Under the pieces are notes generated by a model. It did no database searches and had not been told where the DNA came from. It saw nothing but the letters and a program-made list of their open reading frames with translations. The translations under genes and the position numbers were made by a program. Positions 1 through 8,139 of a stretch of 64,000 bases of DNA are shown here, one piece after another. Origin of the DNA: Pseudonocardia sp. 73-21 (lineage in GTDB: Bacteria; Actinomycetota; Actinomycetes; Mycobacteriales; Pseudonocardiaceae). The stretch spans positions 48,217 through 112,216 of the forward strand of contig NZ_MKVV01000033.1 of the NCBI RefSeq assembly GCF_001899645.1, in the 5' to 3' direction. The first letter of the stretch is position 1. Each line of letters begins with the position of its first letter.

Positions 1-1041
1 GACCATGCTCATCCCGGACGCGTCTCCGGTGTGCCCGAACGACATCAACCCTCCGTAGGTGTTGACCGGCAGCGACCCGCCGGGCGCGGTGGCGCCGCTG
101 TGGTAGAGCTCGGGAGCCTTGCCCCGCCCGGCGAGGCCGCACTCCTCCAGGTACATCAGCGGGTTTGCGGAGAAGGAGTCGTAGAGCTGGGCGACGTCGA
201 TCTCCGAGGGCGCCAGCCCGGACATCGCGAAGGCCTGCCGGGCCGCCTCCGTCGCGCCGCCGGTGTCGAAGGTCGACCGCATGCTGACCGCACCCTCCAT
301 GTGCACCTCCCCGTAGCCCAGCAGGTAGGCGGGGCGCCGGTTGACCGCCCGCGCCCGCTCCCCGCTGGTGACCAGCAGTGCGGCACCTCCCTCCAGCGGC
401 ACCGAGCAGTCGTAGAGGTGGAACGGGCTCGCGATCATCCGCGAGCCCAGCACGTCTGCGACGGTCAACGGGCCCTTGTCCCGCATGAACGCGTCCGGGT
501 GCAGCAGCGCCCACTGTCGCTGGGCCACCGCCACCGCGGCCAGGTCCTCGCCGGTGGCGCCGGTCTCGGCCATCCAGCGCTGCGCGAACAGCGCGTAGAG
601 CACCGGGATGTAGGTCCCGTAGGGGTACTCGAACTCGGGGTGGCTGACGAACTTGGCGATCTTCTCGCCGCTGGCCGCACCCACCTTGGGGAACTTGCCG
701 GCGGAGATGCACAGCACGGCGTCGGCGCGGCCGGCGGCGATGGCCTCCGCGGCCCGCGCGACCATCAGCGCGTAACCCGCGCCGCCGGCGTACATCGTCT
801 GGGAGAACCGCGGCCGGATGCCCAGCTCGTCGGCGACCTTCTCGTGCACCGCGACGTCCGCACCGCCGTCGGTGAGCACACCGGTCGGTGCGGCCAGCAC
901 CCCGTCGATGTCGCCGGGGCGAACCTCCCACTGGTCGAGGAACGCCGAGATCACCGCGGAGTTCAGCGCGAGCTCGTCGAGCTCGGGATAGCGGCCGGGC
1001 CTGATCTCGGTGACGGCCGCCAGGGCCGGGTCGTTGCGCAC
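1..1041 (-). CDS. Thiolase-fold lipid-transfer/acetyltransferase-like protein, C-terminus outside window
   Basis: The reading frame runs from a GTG at 1041, preceded by GAGAGGG, off the left edge of the window, giving 347 visible codons. Its closest relative here is the protein at 48004-49170 (388 aa), so about 40 residues are missing. Shared motifs are SHPEFEYPYG, the LYDSFSANP segment and the glycine-rich LPVNTYGGL stretch typical of SCP2-type thiolase-fold proteins. Where degradative thiolases carry the nucleophilic Cys, this protein has MYAGGAGYA, so classical thiolysis is unlikely. Proteins of this type pair with DUF35 proteins (Ltp2-like retro-aldolases, benzylsuccinate BbsA/B-like thiolases); a DUF35 gene would be expected just left of the window. 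The family is clear from the motifs; the reaction is inferred. Confidence 0.85.
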   Translation of the reverse strand, partial: MRNDPALAAVTEIRPGRYPELDELALNSAVISAFLDQWEVRPGDIDGVLAAPTGVLTDGGADVAVHEKVADELGIRPRFSQTMYAGGAGYALMVARAAEAIAAGRADAVLCISAGKFPKVGAASGEKIAKFVSHPEFEYPYGTYIPVLYALFAQRWMAETGATGEDLAAVAVAQRQWALLHPDAFMRDKGPLTVADVLGSRMIASPFHLYDCSVPLEGGAALLVTSGERARAVNRRPAYLLGYGEVHMEGAVSMRSTFDTGGATEAARQAFAMSGLAPSEIDVAQLYDSFSANPLMYLEECGLAGRGKAPELYHSGATAPGGSLPVNTYGGLMSFGHTGDASGMSMV

Positions 1042-1076
1042 GTGCGCCCTCTCGGGTCGGGGGTGTGGCTGCTCGC

Positions 1077-1356
1077 TCAGAGCAGGAAGGCCATCGACGG
1101 GACGGCTCCGGTGCGGTCCACGAGCAGCACCTTCTTGCGGGTCATCCGCAGCCCGCCGTCACCGGCGGGGCTCACCAGGTCGAACTCGAGCCGTCCGGCC
1201 CAGACGTGGGTGCGGTCCATCCGGAACTCGTGCATAGCGAAGGTCGCGTACACGGTGACGGCGCCCGGTCCGACCTGCTCGCGCTCGACACCGGAGACGA
1301 TGCGCACCGTCCGGGAGAACGGCAACCCCGTCGGGCTGGACCTCGATGTCGGCCAC
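1077..1356 (-). pseudogene. Ring-hydroxylating dioxygenase beta-subunit C-terminal fragment, frameshifted
   Basis: The frame ending at 1077 encodes about 82 residues that resemble the C-terminal half of aromatic-ring-hydroxylating dioxygenase beta subunits (NTF2/SnoaL-like fold): a SRTVRIVSGV strand, then WAGRLEFDL, then RMTRKKVLLVDR. The only start in that frame is TTG at 1325 with no ribosome site. A GTG at 1356, well placed after AGGGGGCGGAC, opens another frame that joins the first if one base is removed from the C4 run at 1326-1329. Even the joined product (about 92 aa) is half the usual 160-180 aa, and no alpha subunit is nearby. It may be a remnant, or a short SnoaL-like protein hit by a sequencing indel. 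Confidence 0.5.
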
Positions 1357-1373
1357 GTCCGCCCCCTGATCCG

Positions 1374-1397
1374 TCGAATTAGTTCGACCTATTGGTC
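1374..1397. promoter_or_regulatory. Paired short inverted repeats in an AT-rich gap
   Basis: Two small inverted repeats overlap in an AT-rich stretch unlike the surrounding sequence. TCGAA-TTAG-TTCGA occupies 1374-1387 and GACC-TATT-GGTC occupies 1386-1397. They lie just upstream of the minus-strand GTG at 1356 and downstream of the crotonase gene ending at 1481, so an operator or promoter for the leftmost genes is the simplest reading. No cognate regulator is identified. Confidence 0.35.
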
Positions 1398-1480
1398 AGG
1401 AGAATTACACTCGATGCGAGGCCGGTCAAGAGTCAGGCGGAGTTGGTCCTGTCCGCGGGAGCACCGGCGGGAGCCGGCGC

Positions 1481-2254
1481 TCAGCGACTGGGGAACCGGG
1501 GGGCCCGCTTCTCCTGGAACGCGTTGATCCCCTCGTGGTGGTCGTCGGACCCCATCGCCAGGGTCTGGTGCGCGAGCTCCAGCTCGAGGTAGGTCTCCAG
1601 GTCGCCGCTGACCGAACGGTGGGCCAGCGCCTTTCCGAGACCGAACGCCCGGGTCGGGCCCTCGGCGAAGCGGTGCGCCATGGCCATCGCCGCCGGCAGC
1701 AGCTCGCCGGCCGGGTGGATCTCCCGGACCAGGCCGAGTCGCTGCGCCTGCTTCGCCTCGAGCGTCTCGGCGAACAGGAACATCTCCTTGGCGCGGTGCA
1801 GGCCGACCATCCTCGACAGCAGCCACAGGCCGCCGCCGTCGGGCACCAGCCCGACGTTGGCGAAGCTGGCGATCATGCGGGCGCCCTCGGCGGCGAGCCG
1901 CACGTCACCGGTGAGGGTGATCGAGAAGCCGACTCCCGCTGCCACGCCGTTGACCGCGACGATCAGCGGTTTCTCGATGGCCAGCAGCGCGAGGGTGGAG
2001 GCGTTCGCGCTGCGCATCCAGGTGCGGGCCTGGACCGCGTCGGGACGCGCGCTCATCGCCGCGATGTCACCGCCCGCACAGAAGGCGCGCCCGGCGCCGG
2101 TGAGCACCACCGCCCGCACCGCGGTCTCCGCCTGCACCTCCGCGGCCCGTTCCGCGAGCTCGCTGCGCATCGCGTGGTCGAGCGCGTTGAGCTTGTCGGG
2201 CCTGTTCAGCGTCAGGACGGCGACCGCGCCGTCGCGGTCGACGGTGACGCTCAC
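1481..2254 (-). CDS. Enoyl-CoA hydratase/isomerase family protein (crotonase)
   Basis: A 257-aa crotonase-fold protein starting with GTG at 2254. It has the first oxyanion-hole segment AFCAGGDIAAM and the second, VNGVAAGVGFS. Neither of the two catalytic glutamates of true hydratases is kept: the first position is Ser in GFSITLTGD and the second is Phe in SFANVGLVPDGG. The Asp in V-P-D-G-G is where PaaG-type isomerases carry their acid, so double-bond isomerisation or a related step fits better than hydration. The gene lies 55 nt after the fused dehydrogenase and is the last clear member of the long minus-strand operon. The family is certain, the exact reaction is not. Confidence 0.9.
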   Translation of the reverse strand: MSVTVDRDGAVAVLTLNRPDKLNALDHAMRSELAERAAEVQAETAVRAVVLTGAGRAFCAGGDIAAMSARPDAVQARTWMRSANASTLALLAIEKPLIVAVNGVAAGVGFSITLTGDVRLAAEGARMIASFANVGLVPDGGGLWLLSRMVGLHRAKEMFLFAETLEAKQAQRLGLVREIHPAGELLPAAMAMAHRFAEGPTRAFGLGKALAHRSVSGDLETYLELELAHQTLAMGSDDHHEGINAFQEKRAPRFPSR

Positions 2255-2309
2255 AGCGGCCGTGCCGGTCGGGACGGCGGGACGAGGTCGGGGTGCATGG
2301 TGTCTCCGT

Positions 2310-4664
2310 TCAGCTGCGAGGGTGCGCGGTCAGGGCACGGTTATGGCTGTGCGGGTGACCGGAGGTGTCGAGCACGTCGAGACCCAGGGTGCTCGGCGGC
2401 CCGGCCCGGTAGCGCCGCGCGAGGAGCGCCAGGTGCTCGGACGCCGTACCGGCCGACAGCGCGACGGCGGTCGCGCGGCGTGAGTACAGGTACAGGTCGG
2501 ACTCCGTCACGTAGCCGATGGCGCCGTGCAGCTGGTGGGCGAGCCTGCTGATCGCGGTCGCGGCGCGCCCGGCGCGGGCCTTGGCCGCCGCGACCGACCG
2601 CCGCGCCGGGCGCCCGGCGCCGAGGTCGGCGAGGGCGACGCCGACCAGCAGCCGCGCGCACTCCAGCGCCGAGCCCATGTCGGCGACATGGTGGGCCACC
2701 GCCTGGAAGCTGCCGATCGGGCGGCCGAACTGCTCGCGCCCGCTGACGTGGGCGACCGTCCGCTCCAGCAGCTCCTCGCCGAGGCCGACCAGCTCGACCG
2801 CGGCCAGCAGCGCGCACACGTCGGCGACGTCGTCGGCGCGGCCGGGCGCGAGCGGCGCCGAGACGTCCGCTGCCCCGAGCGCCACCCCCGTGCACCCGAC
2901 GGTGCCGAGCGATTCGTCCGAGATCGACCGCAGCGGCGCCACGGTGACACCGACTGCTCCGGTGTCGACGGTGACCAGCCGGTGACCGCCGGCGTCGTCG
3001 GCCGCGACGGCCACCAGGACGGCGGCCGGCCCGGCGTCGTCCAGCCGGGGCAGGTGGCCGTCGAGCCGGTACCCCGGCCCGTCCGCGCGCAGTCCCGGCA
3101 GGCCGGACGGTGTGCCAACGGCGGCGGCGGCGCCTGCGGCCAGCCGGGGGAGCCACTGCCGCTGCTGCTCGGGCGAGCCGGCCCGCGCCAGTGCCAGTGC
3201 CGCCGCGGCCGTGGAGCGCAGGGTGCTGGGCAGCGCGGCCCGCGCGGCCTCGGCGAGCACGACGGCCAGGTCGGCAGGCGCCGCCCCGGCCCCACCGTGG
3301 CACTCGGGGACGGCCAGCGCGGGCCAGCCCTGCTCGCCCACGGCCGCCCACAGCGCGTCGCGGTGGCCCGCATCGCCGTCGGCCAGTCGCCGCCGGTCGA
3401 CGTGGTCACCGAGGAAGGCCGCCGCCGACTCGCGCAGCGCGCGGTGCTCAGGGCTCTCCCCCGTCCGGCGCGACACCCGCTCGACGGCGGCGGGCGCGGA
3501 CCGCGCCGACGTGGGCAGGCCGTAGCGGCGCTGCGCCACCATCGTGCGCTGCACCTCGTTCGTGCCCCCACCGAAGCGCAGGTACGGCGACCGGCGGTAG
3601 GCCAGCTCGGCGAGCCCGCCCAGCGGTGCCCCCGGCTCGTCGTGGGCCAGCCGGGAGCGTTCCCCGCAGGTCTCCAGGGCCGCGTCCGACAGCTCCGCCA
3701 TCAGCTCGGTGGCCGTGACCTTGAGCATCGCCGCGTCGGCGTCCGACAGCCGGCCGGCGTCGATCTCGCGCAGCGTGCGCAGCGCGAGCAGGCGCACCGC
3801 GCGCACCCGGGTCTCCAGCTCCGCGAGCCGGACCGCGGTGGCCCCGTCCGGTCCGGAGCCGGTGCACAGCTCGGCGGTGAGCCCGTCGAACAGGCGGCGC
3901 AGCGTGCCGACGCCGGCGATGCCGACCCGCTCGAGGGCGAGCGCGGTGGTGACGTGGGCCCAGCCCTGCCCGGCCTCGCCGATCAGGTGGTCGGCAGGCA
4001 CCCGGACCCCGGTGAAGGTCACCTCGTTGGTGCGCAGCCCGCCCCAGGTGGGCAGCGCCCGGACCGCGATGCCCGGCCTGTCGAGCGGGACGGCGATGAT
4101 GCTGATCCCGCGGTGCCGCGGTGCGTCGGGGTCGGTGCGGCAGGCCAGCCACTCGTGGCTGGCGTGGTGGGCGCCGGTGTTCCACAGCTTGTGGCCGTCG
4201 ATCACCCAGTCGTCGCCCTCGCGCACCGCGCGGCAGCGCAGGTTCGCGAGGTCGGTGCCCGCCGTGTCCTCGGAGTAGCCCAGCGCGAACTCGACCTCAC
4301 CCGAGACGATGCCCGGCAGCCAGCGGCGGCGCTGCGCGGCGGTGCCGACGCGGGCGATCGTCGGGCCGATCGACACGGTGGTCATCAGGTCCGGGTGCGG
4401 GGCGCCGAGGTAGTCGCACGCCTCGAAGAACAGGAACTGGTCGACCGCGGAGCGGCCCTGGCCGCCGTACTCGGCCGGCACCCCGATGCCGAACCAGCCC
4501 CGCGCGACCATCGCCGCCAGGAGTCCGCGGACGGCCGGGTGGCGGTCGGCGGCGGCGGTCTCGCGCCAGCCGGGCAGCGCCGCACGCAGCTCGGGGGTCA
4601 GATGCTCCAGCAGCACGTCGCGCACCTCGCGCTGCCAGGCGTCCTCGGCGGGGGTCAGGTCCAT
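2310..4664 (-). CDS. Fused two-domain acyl-CoA dehydrogenase (FadE34-like)
   Basis: This 784-aa protein is two acyl-CoA dehydrogenase units in one chain, about residues 1-385 and 395-750. The first half has the FAD/substrate motif LGYSEDTAG, a helix-G glutamate in LALERVGIA (the isovaleryl-CoA dehydrogenase base position) and FGGGTNEVQRTMVA near its end. The second half has an eroded middle but keeps REQFGRPIGSFQAVAHHVADM, a flavin-contact segment. Actinobacterial sterol-side-chain dehydrogenases work as unequal alpha2beta2 pairs (FadE26-27, FadE28-29), and FadE34/ChsE3 is a natural fusion; this looks like that type, with one catalytic and one structural half. It overlaps the MaoC gene upstream by 10 nt. 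A polycyclic or branched acyl-CoA substrate is inferred. Confidence 0.9.
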   Translation of the reverse strand: MDLTPAEDAWQREVRDVLLEHLTPELRAALPGWRETAAADRHPAVRGLLAAMVARGWFGIGVPAEYGGQGRSAVDQFLFFEACDYLGAPHPDLMTTVSIGPTIARVGTAAQRRRWLPGIVSGEVEFALGYSEDTAGTDLANLRCRAVREGDDWVIDGHKLWNTGAHHASHEWLACRTDPDAPRHRGISIIAVPLDRPGIAVRALPTWGGLRTNEVTFTGVRVPADHLIGEAGQGWAHVTTALALERVGIAGVGTLRRLFDGLTAELCTGSGPDGATAVRLAELETRVRAVRLLALRTLREIDAGRLSDADAAMLKVTATELMAELSDAALETCGERSRLAHDEPGAPLGGLAELAYRRSPYLRFGGGTNEVQRTMVAQRRYGLPTSARSAPAAVERVSRRTGESPEHRALRESAAAFLGDHVDRRRLADGDAGHRDALWAAVGEQGWPALAVPECHGGAGAAPADLAVVLAEAARAALPSTLRSTAAAALALARAGSPEQQRQWLPRLAAGAAAAVGTPSGLPGLRADGPGYRLDGHLPRLDDAGPAAVLVAVAADDAGGHRLVTVDTGAVGVTVAPLRSISDESLGTVGCTGVALGAADVSAPLAPGRADDVADVCALLAAVELVGLGEELLERTVAHVSGREQFGRPIGSFQAVAHHVADMGSALECARLLVGVALADLGAGRPARRSVAAAKARAGRAATAISRLAHQLHGAIGYVTESDLYLYSRRATAVALSAGTASEHLALLARRYRAGPPSTLGLDVLDTSGHPHSHNRALTAHPRS

Positions 4665-5062
4665 CGCAGCTCGACCGTCGCATCGCCGGTGGTGGTGGTG
4701 CGGCCCTGCGCGGTGGCGAGCCAGACCTCGCAGCGGACGGTCCGGCCGTCGGCACCGACCTCCAGCACCCGCCCGCGGGCGAGCAGCTCATCGCCGAGGT
4801 AGGCCGGCGCCCGGTTGCGGTAGCGCAGCTCGACCAGCCGGCCCGGCCGGGCCCAGCCGGTGAGCAGCTGCTCGAGATAGGTGCCCTGCAGCGGTCCCGG
4901 CACCACGACCCCGGGATGGCCGGCGACGTCGCGGGTGTAGTCGGCGTCGTAGTGGATGCGGTGGGAGTTCCACAGCACGGCCGAGTACTGGAACAGCTCG
5001 ACTGCGCCGGGCCGGTGGCCGACCGGCCCGAGCGGGTCGCCGATCCGGGGGAGCCCGCTCAT
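4655..5062 (-). CDS. MaoC-like hydratase, C-terminal-type subunit (ChsH1-like role)
   Basis: A 135-aa single hot-dog protein. Its core RIHYDADYTRDVAGHPG followed by VVPGPLQGTYLEQL is the R-hydratase signature of MaoC domains, with the HYD segment giving the catalytic acid and a following His. The ATG at 5062 sits in an ATGA overlap with the stop of the upstream gene. Small MaoC proteins of this kind pair with an N-type partner, here the product of 5059-5553, to form a heteromeric enoyl-CoA hydratase, as ChsH1-ChsH2 do for the sterol side-chain propenoyl-CoA. Direct evidence is the fold and the pairing; the substrate is inferred from the neighbouring fused dehydrogenase and Ltp2-like protein. 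Confidence 0.88.
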   Translation of the reverse strand: MSGLPRIGDPLGPVGHRPGAVELFQYSAVLWNSHRIHYDADYTRDVAGHPGVVVPGPLQGTYLEQLLTGWARPGRLVELRYRNRAPAYLGDELLARGRVLEVGADGRTVRCEVWLATAQGRTTTTGDATVELRWT

Positions 5063-5553
5063 CGCAGGATCCGGGAGTAGTCCTCCACCACGACCTCCTC
5101 GCCGAGCTGGTTGGTGAGCCGGTGCCGCAGCCCCATCAGCACGAACGGGCCCGACGAGCCGGACTTCTCGGTCAGCCCGGTGATCGTCTTCTCCAGGGTG
5201 ATCCGGTCGCCGGCGTGGATCCGGCCGGGGAATCGCGCACGGGTCTCCCCGGCCATCACCTGCGTCACGGCGACCGGGGGGAGGTCGGCGTCGGGGGTGC
5301 CGTCCTCGGCGAGCTCGGTGCGGGGCCGGATCAGCGCCGCGCCGATTCGCACGGCCACGTAGAACCCCGGCGGGGCCACGATCGCGCGGTACCCGGCGGC
5401 GAGCGCGGCGGCCTCGTCGAAGTGCTCGGGCGCGGTCTCGCCGACCGCGTGGCAGTACTTCGCGATGTCGGTGGCGCTCACGTGGACGGTCACCGGCGGG
5501 TCGCTGCGCCCGATCCAGGCCCGCGCCTCGTCCGTGACCAGCCCGCCGCTCAC
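5059..5553 (-). CDS. MaoC N-terminal-type (FAS1-like dehydratase) hydratase subunit
   Basis: A 164-aa protein of the MaoC_dehydrat_N type, starting with GTG at 5553 in a GTGA overlap with the DUF35 stop. It contains VHVSATDIAKYCHAVGE near residues 23-39, APPGFYVAVRI, and a C-terminal FVLMGLRHRLTNQLGEEVV strand as in the substrate-binding half of ChsH2. It lacks the catalytic HYD signature, which its partner at 4655-5062 carries. In mycobacterial ChsH2 this MaoC half is fused to a DUF35 domain; here the DUF35 part is a separate overlapping gene. The two halves almost certainly form one hydratase complex, which may also bind the thiolase-fold protein through DUF35. Confidence 0.87.
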   Translation of the reverse strand: MSGGLVTDEARAWIGRSDPPVTVHVSATDIAKYCHAVGETAPEHFDEAAALAAGYRAIVAPPGFYVAVRIGAALIRPRTELAEDGTPDADLPPVAVTQVMAGETRARFPGRIHAGDRITLEKTITGLTEKSGSSGPFVLMGLRHRLTNQLGEEVVVEDYSRILR

Positions 5554-5987
5554 CGGGGACCGCCCCCGGCGGGCTGCCAGACGGGCAGCGCGATGCCCGG
5601 GGCGACCGGCTCGAACGCCACCTCCACCGGCATGTCCATCTCCAGCTTCTCCGGCGGCACGCCGCGCAGCCGGCCCAGCATCCGGGCCGGCGCGTCGTCG
5701 AGCTCGACCACACCGACCGCGAACGGCAGCGCGCCGGCGTAGGCCGCGACCGTGGTGTGGTGCACCACCGTCCAGGTGAACAGCGTGCCGGTGCCCGCGA
5801 CGGGCAGCCAGCGCAGCTCTGCCGGGCCGCACCGCCCGCAGCTGTCGCGGGGTGGCCACTGCACCTGCTCGCACGCTGCGCACCGCTGCACGACCAGCTC
5901 TCCGCGGGCGACCGCGGCCCAGTACCCGCCCAGCACAGGGTCGTCCGGGTCGGGCAACGGCGGCGTGGGCGCGTTCCGCCCGGTCAT
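5550..5987 (-). CDS. DUF35 zinc-ribbon/OB-fold acyl-CoA-associated protein
   Basis: A 145-aa DUF35 protein. The N-terminal rubredoxin-like zinc ribbon has Cys36, Cys39, Cys50 and Cys53 (RCAAC...SCGRC), followed by an OB fold with GTLFTWTVVHHTT and PFAVGVVELDD. It lies between genes for a thiolase-fold protein and the MaoC pair, overlapping both by 4 nt (start ATG 5987). DUF35 proteins bind thiolase-fold partners and acyl-CoA; the Ltp2-ChsH2(DUF35) pair is a retro-aldolase that releases propionyl-CoA from the sterol side chain. The family and zinc ligands are seen; retro-aldolase partnership with the product of 5984-7126 is inferred from gene order. Confidence 0.92.
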   Translation of the reverse strand: MTGRNAPTPPLPDPDDPVLGGYWAAVARGELVVQRCAACEQVQWPPRDSCGRCGPAELRWLPVAGTGTLFTWTVVHHTTVAAYAGALPFAVGVVELDDAPARMLGRLRGVPPEKLEMDMPVEVAFEPVAPGIALPVWQPAGGGPR

Positions 5988-7126
5988 CGCGTCATCACCG
6001 CGATGGCGCCGTCGCCCATGTCGCCCCAGCCGGTCACCGCGACCACCTCCGCCCCGGGGACCTGGCGCTCCCCGCCGTCGCCGCGCAGCTGCACGACCGC
6101 CTCCACCACGTGGTTCATCCCGGCGATGTGCCCGTCCGAGAGCAGCCCGCCGTGCGGGTTGACCGGTAGCCGCCCGCCGAGCGCGATGCCGCCGCCGGCC
6201 ACGAACGGGCCGCCCTCGCCGCGTGCGCAGAACCCGGCCTCCTCCAGCTGCTGGATCACCTCGAAGGTGAAGCAGTCGTAGATCATCGCCGCGTCCACGT
6301 CCGACGGCGTCACCCCGGCCATCGCGAACGCGCGCGGTGCCGCCCTGGTCAGCCCGACGGTGAAGAAGTCGCGGCGGTTCACCAGGTCGTCGGGCGAGTC
6401 CGGGTGGCCCTCGGCCAGCCCGGCCAGGCGCACCGGGCGGTGGCGCAGGTCGCGCGCCCGGTCCGCGGCCACCACCAGCACCGCGCCGGCGCCGTCCGTC
6501 TCCTGGCAGCAGTCGAGCAGCAGGTAGGGCTCGGCGATCGGCCGGCTGGCGCGGTACTGCTCCATCGTCATCGGCCGCCCGTGCATCTGCGCGTGCGGGT
6601 TGAGCTGGGCGTGTGCGCGCATGGCGAGCGCGACCTCGCCCAGGTGCTCGCGGGTGGTGCCGAACTCGTGCATGTGCCGCCGGGCGATCATCGAGTACCA
6701 CTGCGCGGGCGTGGTGAACCCGTGCGGATGCTCCAGCTGGCGGCGGTAGCGCTGGCCGGGCAGCAGCACCCCGATCCGCTGCTCGACCCGCGACCCGGAG
6801 CGACCGTTGCGCGCGACGAACACCAGCACACAGGTGGCTGCACCGCTCGCCACCGCCAGCGCGGCGAGCCGCAGCCCGGCGACCGTGCTGGCCCCGCCCA
6901 GGTGCGGGACCCCGGTGAACGTCACGTCGGGCAGCCCCAGGCCCGCGATCAGGTCCTCGGCCGAGGGCCCGAACGGGAACGGCACGATGCCGTCCACGGC
7001 CGAGGTGGGCAGGCCGGCGTCGGCGCACGCCGCGGCGGCGGCCTCGACGGCCAGCCGCTCGGCGCTGCGGCCGCTGGCCCGGGAGAACTCCGTCATCCCG
7101 ATCCCGGCCACACAGGTCCCGCTCAC
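5984..7126 (-). CDS. Ltp2-like thiolase-fold protein (probable retro-aldolase subunit)
   Basis: A 380-aa SCP2-type thiolase-fold protein. The nucleophilic Cys loop is replaced by VPHLGGASTVAG, so it should not be a thiolase. It keeps the AMIYDCFTFEVIQQLEE segment, whose Tyr is the residue implicated in catalysis in Ltp2 aldolases, and the LPVNPHGGLLSDGHIAGMNHV C-terminal histidine loop. The downstream overlapping DUF35 gene is the expected partner. By analogy it would cleave a beta-hydroxy-acyl-CoA made by the adjacent hydratase into a ketone or aldehyde plus a short acyl-CoA. It starts at ATG 7126, overlapping the nitronate monooxygenase stop. The absence of Cys and the gene order are direct observations; the reaction is inference. 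Confidence 0.9.
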   Translation of the reverse strand: MSGTCVAGIGMTEFSRASGRSAERLAVEAAAAACADAGLPTSAVDGIVPFPFGPSAEDLIAGLGLPDVTFTGVPHLGGASTVAGLRLAALAVASGAATCVLVFVARNGRSGSRVEQRIGVLLPGQRYRRQLEHPHGFTTPAQWYSMIARRHMHEFGTTREHLGEVALAMRAHAQLNPHAQMHGRPMTMEQYRASRPIAEPYLLLDCCQETDGAGAVLVVAADRARDLRHRPVRLAGLAEGHPDSPDDLVNRRDFFTVGLTRAAPRAFAMAGVTPSDVDAAMIYDCFTFEVIQQLEEAGFCARGEGGPFVAGGGIALGGRLPVNPHGGLLSDGHIAGMNHVVEAVVQLRGDGGERQVPGAEVVAVTGWGDMGDGAIAVMTR

Positions 7127-8139
7127 GCGCCGACCCTCGACCCGAGCCGGGCGGCCAGGTCGGCGACGGCCCGCTCGGCCCCTCCGACCAGGTCGGTCAG
7201 CACCGTCGCGGCGTCCTCGACGCTGTCGACGAGCGCGGTGGACTGGCCCAGCGGGATCGGGGAGCCCACGACGTCGCCGTCGCGCAGGCCCTTGAGCACC
7301 AGGCCCTGCCGGTTGATCTCCACGGCCTGCTGCGGGAAGGGCCGGGGCTCGTGGGTGGCCCAGTAGGCGGTGAAGTCGTTGGTGGCCAGCCGGCAGGTCT
7401 TGCCCGACAGCGCCCGCGAGATCACCGTCTGGTCCTCGGTGCGGGCGACCACCTCCTTGCGGACGTCGTCGTGCACGGAGGACTCGCGGGTGGCCAGGAA
7501 GCGGGTGCCGACCCAGACGCCGTCGGCGCCGAGCGCCAGCGCCGCGGCGACCCCGGCACCGGTCGCGATGCCGCCCGCCGCGACCACCGGGATGCCCACC
7601 TCGCGCGCGACGGCGGGCACCAGCACCGACAGCGCCACCGCGCCGGTGTGCCCGCCCGCCTCGGTGCCGGTGGCGATGACCGCGTCCGCGCCGAGCTGCT
7701 GGGCGCGCACGGCGTGCCGGGCGGTGCCCACCAGCGTCATGACCGTGATGCCGTGCTCGTGGGCCTCACCAGCGGCCCCCGCCGGGAGCTTCATCGCGTA
7801 GACGATCAGCGGCACCCGCCGCCGGTAGGTGACCTCGAGCATCTCCGCGCGCAGTTTCGGGTCCACCGCGTGCGACGCGCCCTCCTGTGGGCTCGCGGTC
7901 CGCTCACCCAGGTCCGGGAACAGGAAGTCCACCCCGAACGGCGCCGAGGTGGCCGCCTGCACGAAGGCGATCTCCCGGTCCAGCTCCTCGGGAGTCATCC
8001 GGGACGCGCCGATGCACCCGACACCGCCCGCGTTCGACACCGCGGCGGCGAGCCGGCCCCCGGCCGCCACGCCCATGCCGGCCTGCATGATCGGGTAGCG
8101 CACTCCGAGCAGTTCGGTGATGCCGGTTCTCCACGTCAT
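7123..8139 (-). CDS. Nitronate monooxygenase family FMN enzyme
   Basis: A 338-aa TIM-barrel protein of the nitronate monooxygenase (2-nitropropane dioxygenase) family. It begins ITELLGVRYPIMQAGMG, has the conserved GTEAGGHTG loop with the likely catalytic His164, then VVAAGGIATGAGVAAALALGADGVWVGTRF as the FMN phosphate-binding end. The start at ATG 8139 overlaps the stop of the synthetase upstream, and its own stop overlaps the next gene. Members of this family are common in actinobacterial lipid and sterol clusters, where their substrate is usually unknown and need not be a nitro compound. It is flavin-dependent and cytosolic; a housekeeping or detoxification role in this operon is a guess. 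Confidence 0.92.
   Translation of the reverse strand: MTWRTGITELLGVRYPIMQAGMGVAAGGRLAAAVSNAGGVGCIGASRMTPEELDREIAFVQAATSAPFGVDFLFPDLGERTASPQEGASHAVDPKLRAEMLEVTYRRRVPLIVYAMKLPAGAAGEAHEHGITVMTLVGTARHAVRAQQLGADAVIATGTEAGGHTGAVALSVLVPAVAREVGIPVVAAGGIATGAGVAAALALGADGVWVGTRFLATRESSVHDDVRKEVVARTEDQTVISRALSGKTCRLATNDFTAYWATHEPRPFPQQAVEINRQGLVLKGLRDGDVVGSPIPLGQSTALVDSVEDAATVLTDLVGGAERAVADLAARLGSRVGA

Noticed and set aside
2526..4802. A 758-codon plus-strand open frame
   Set aside because: Antisense shadow of the fused dehydrogenase; no ribosome site, no family motifs.
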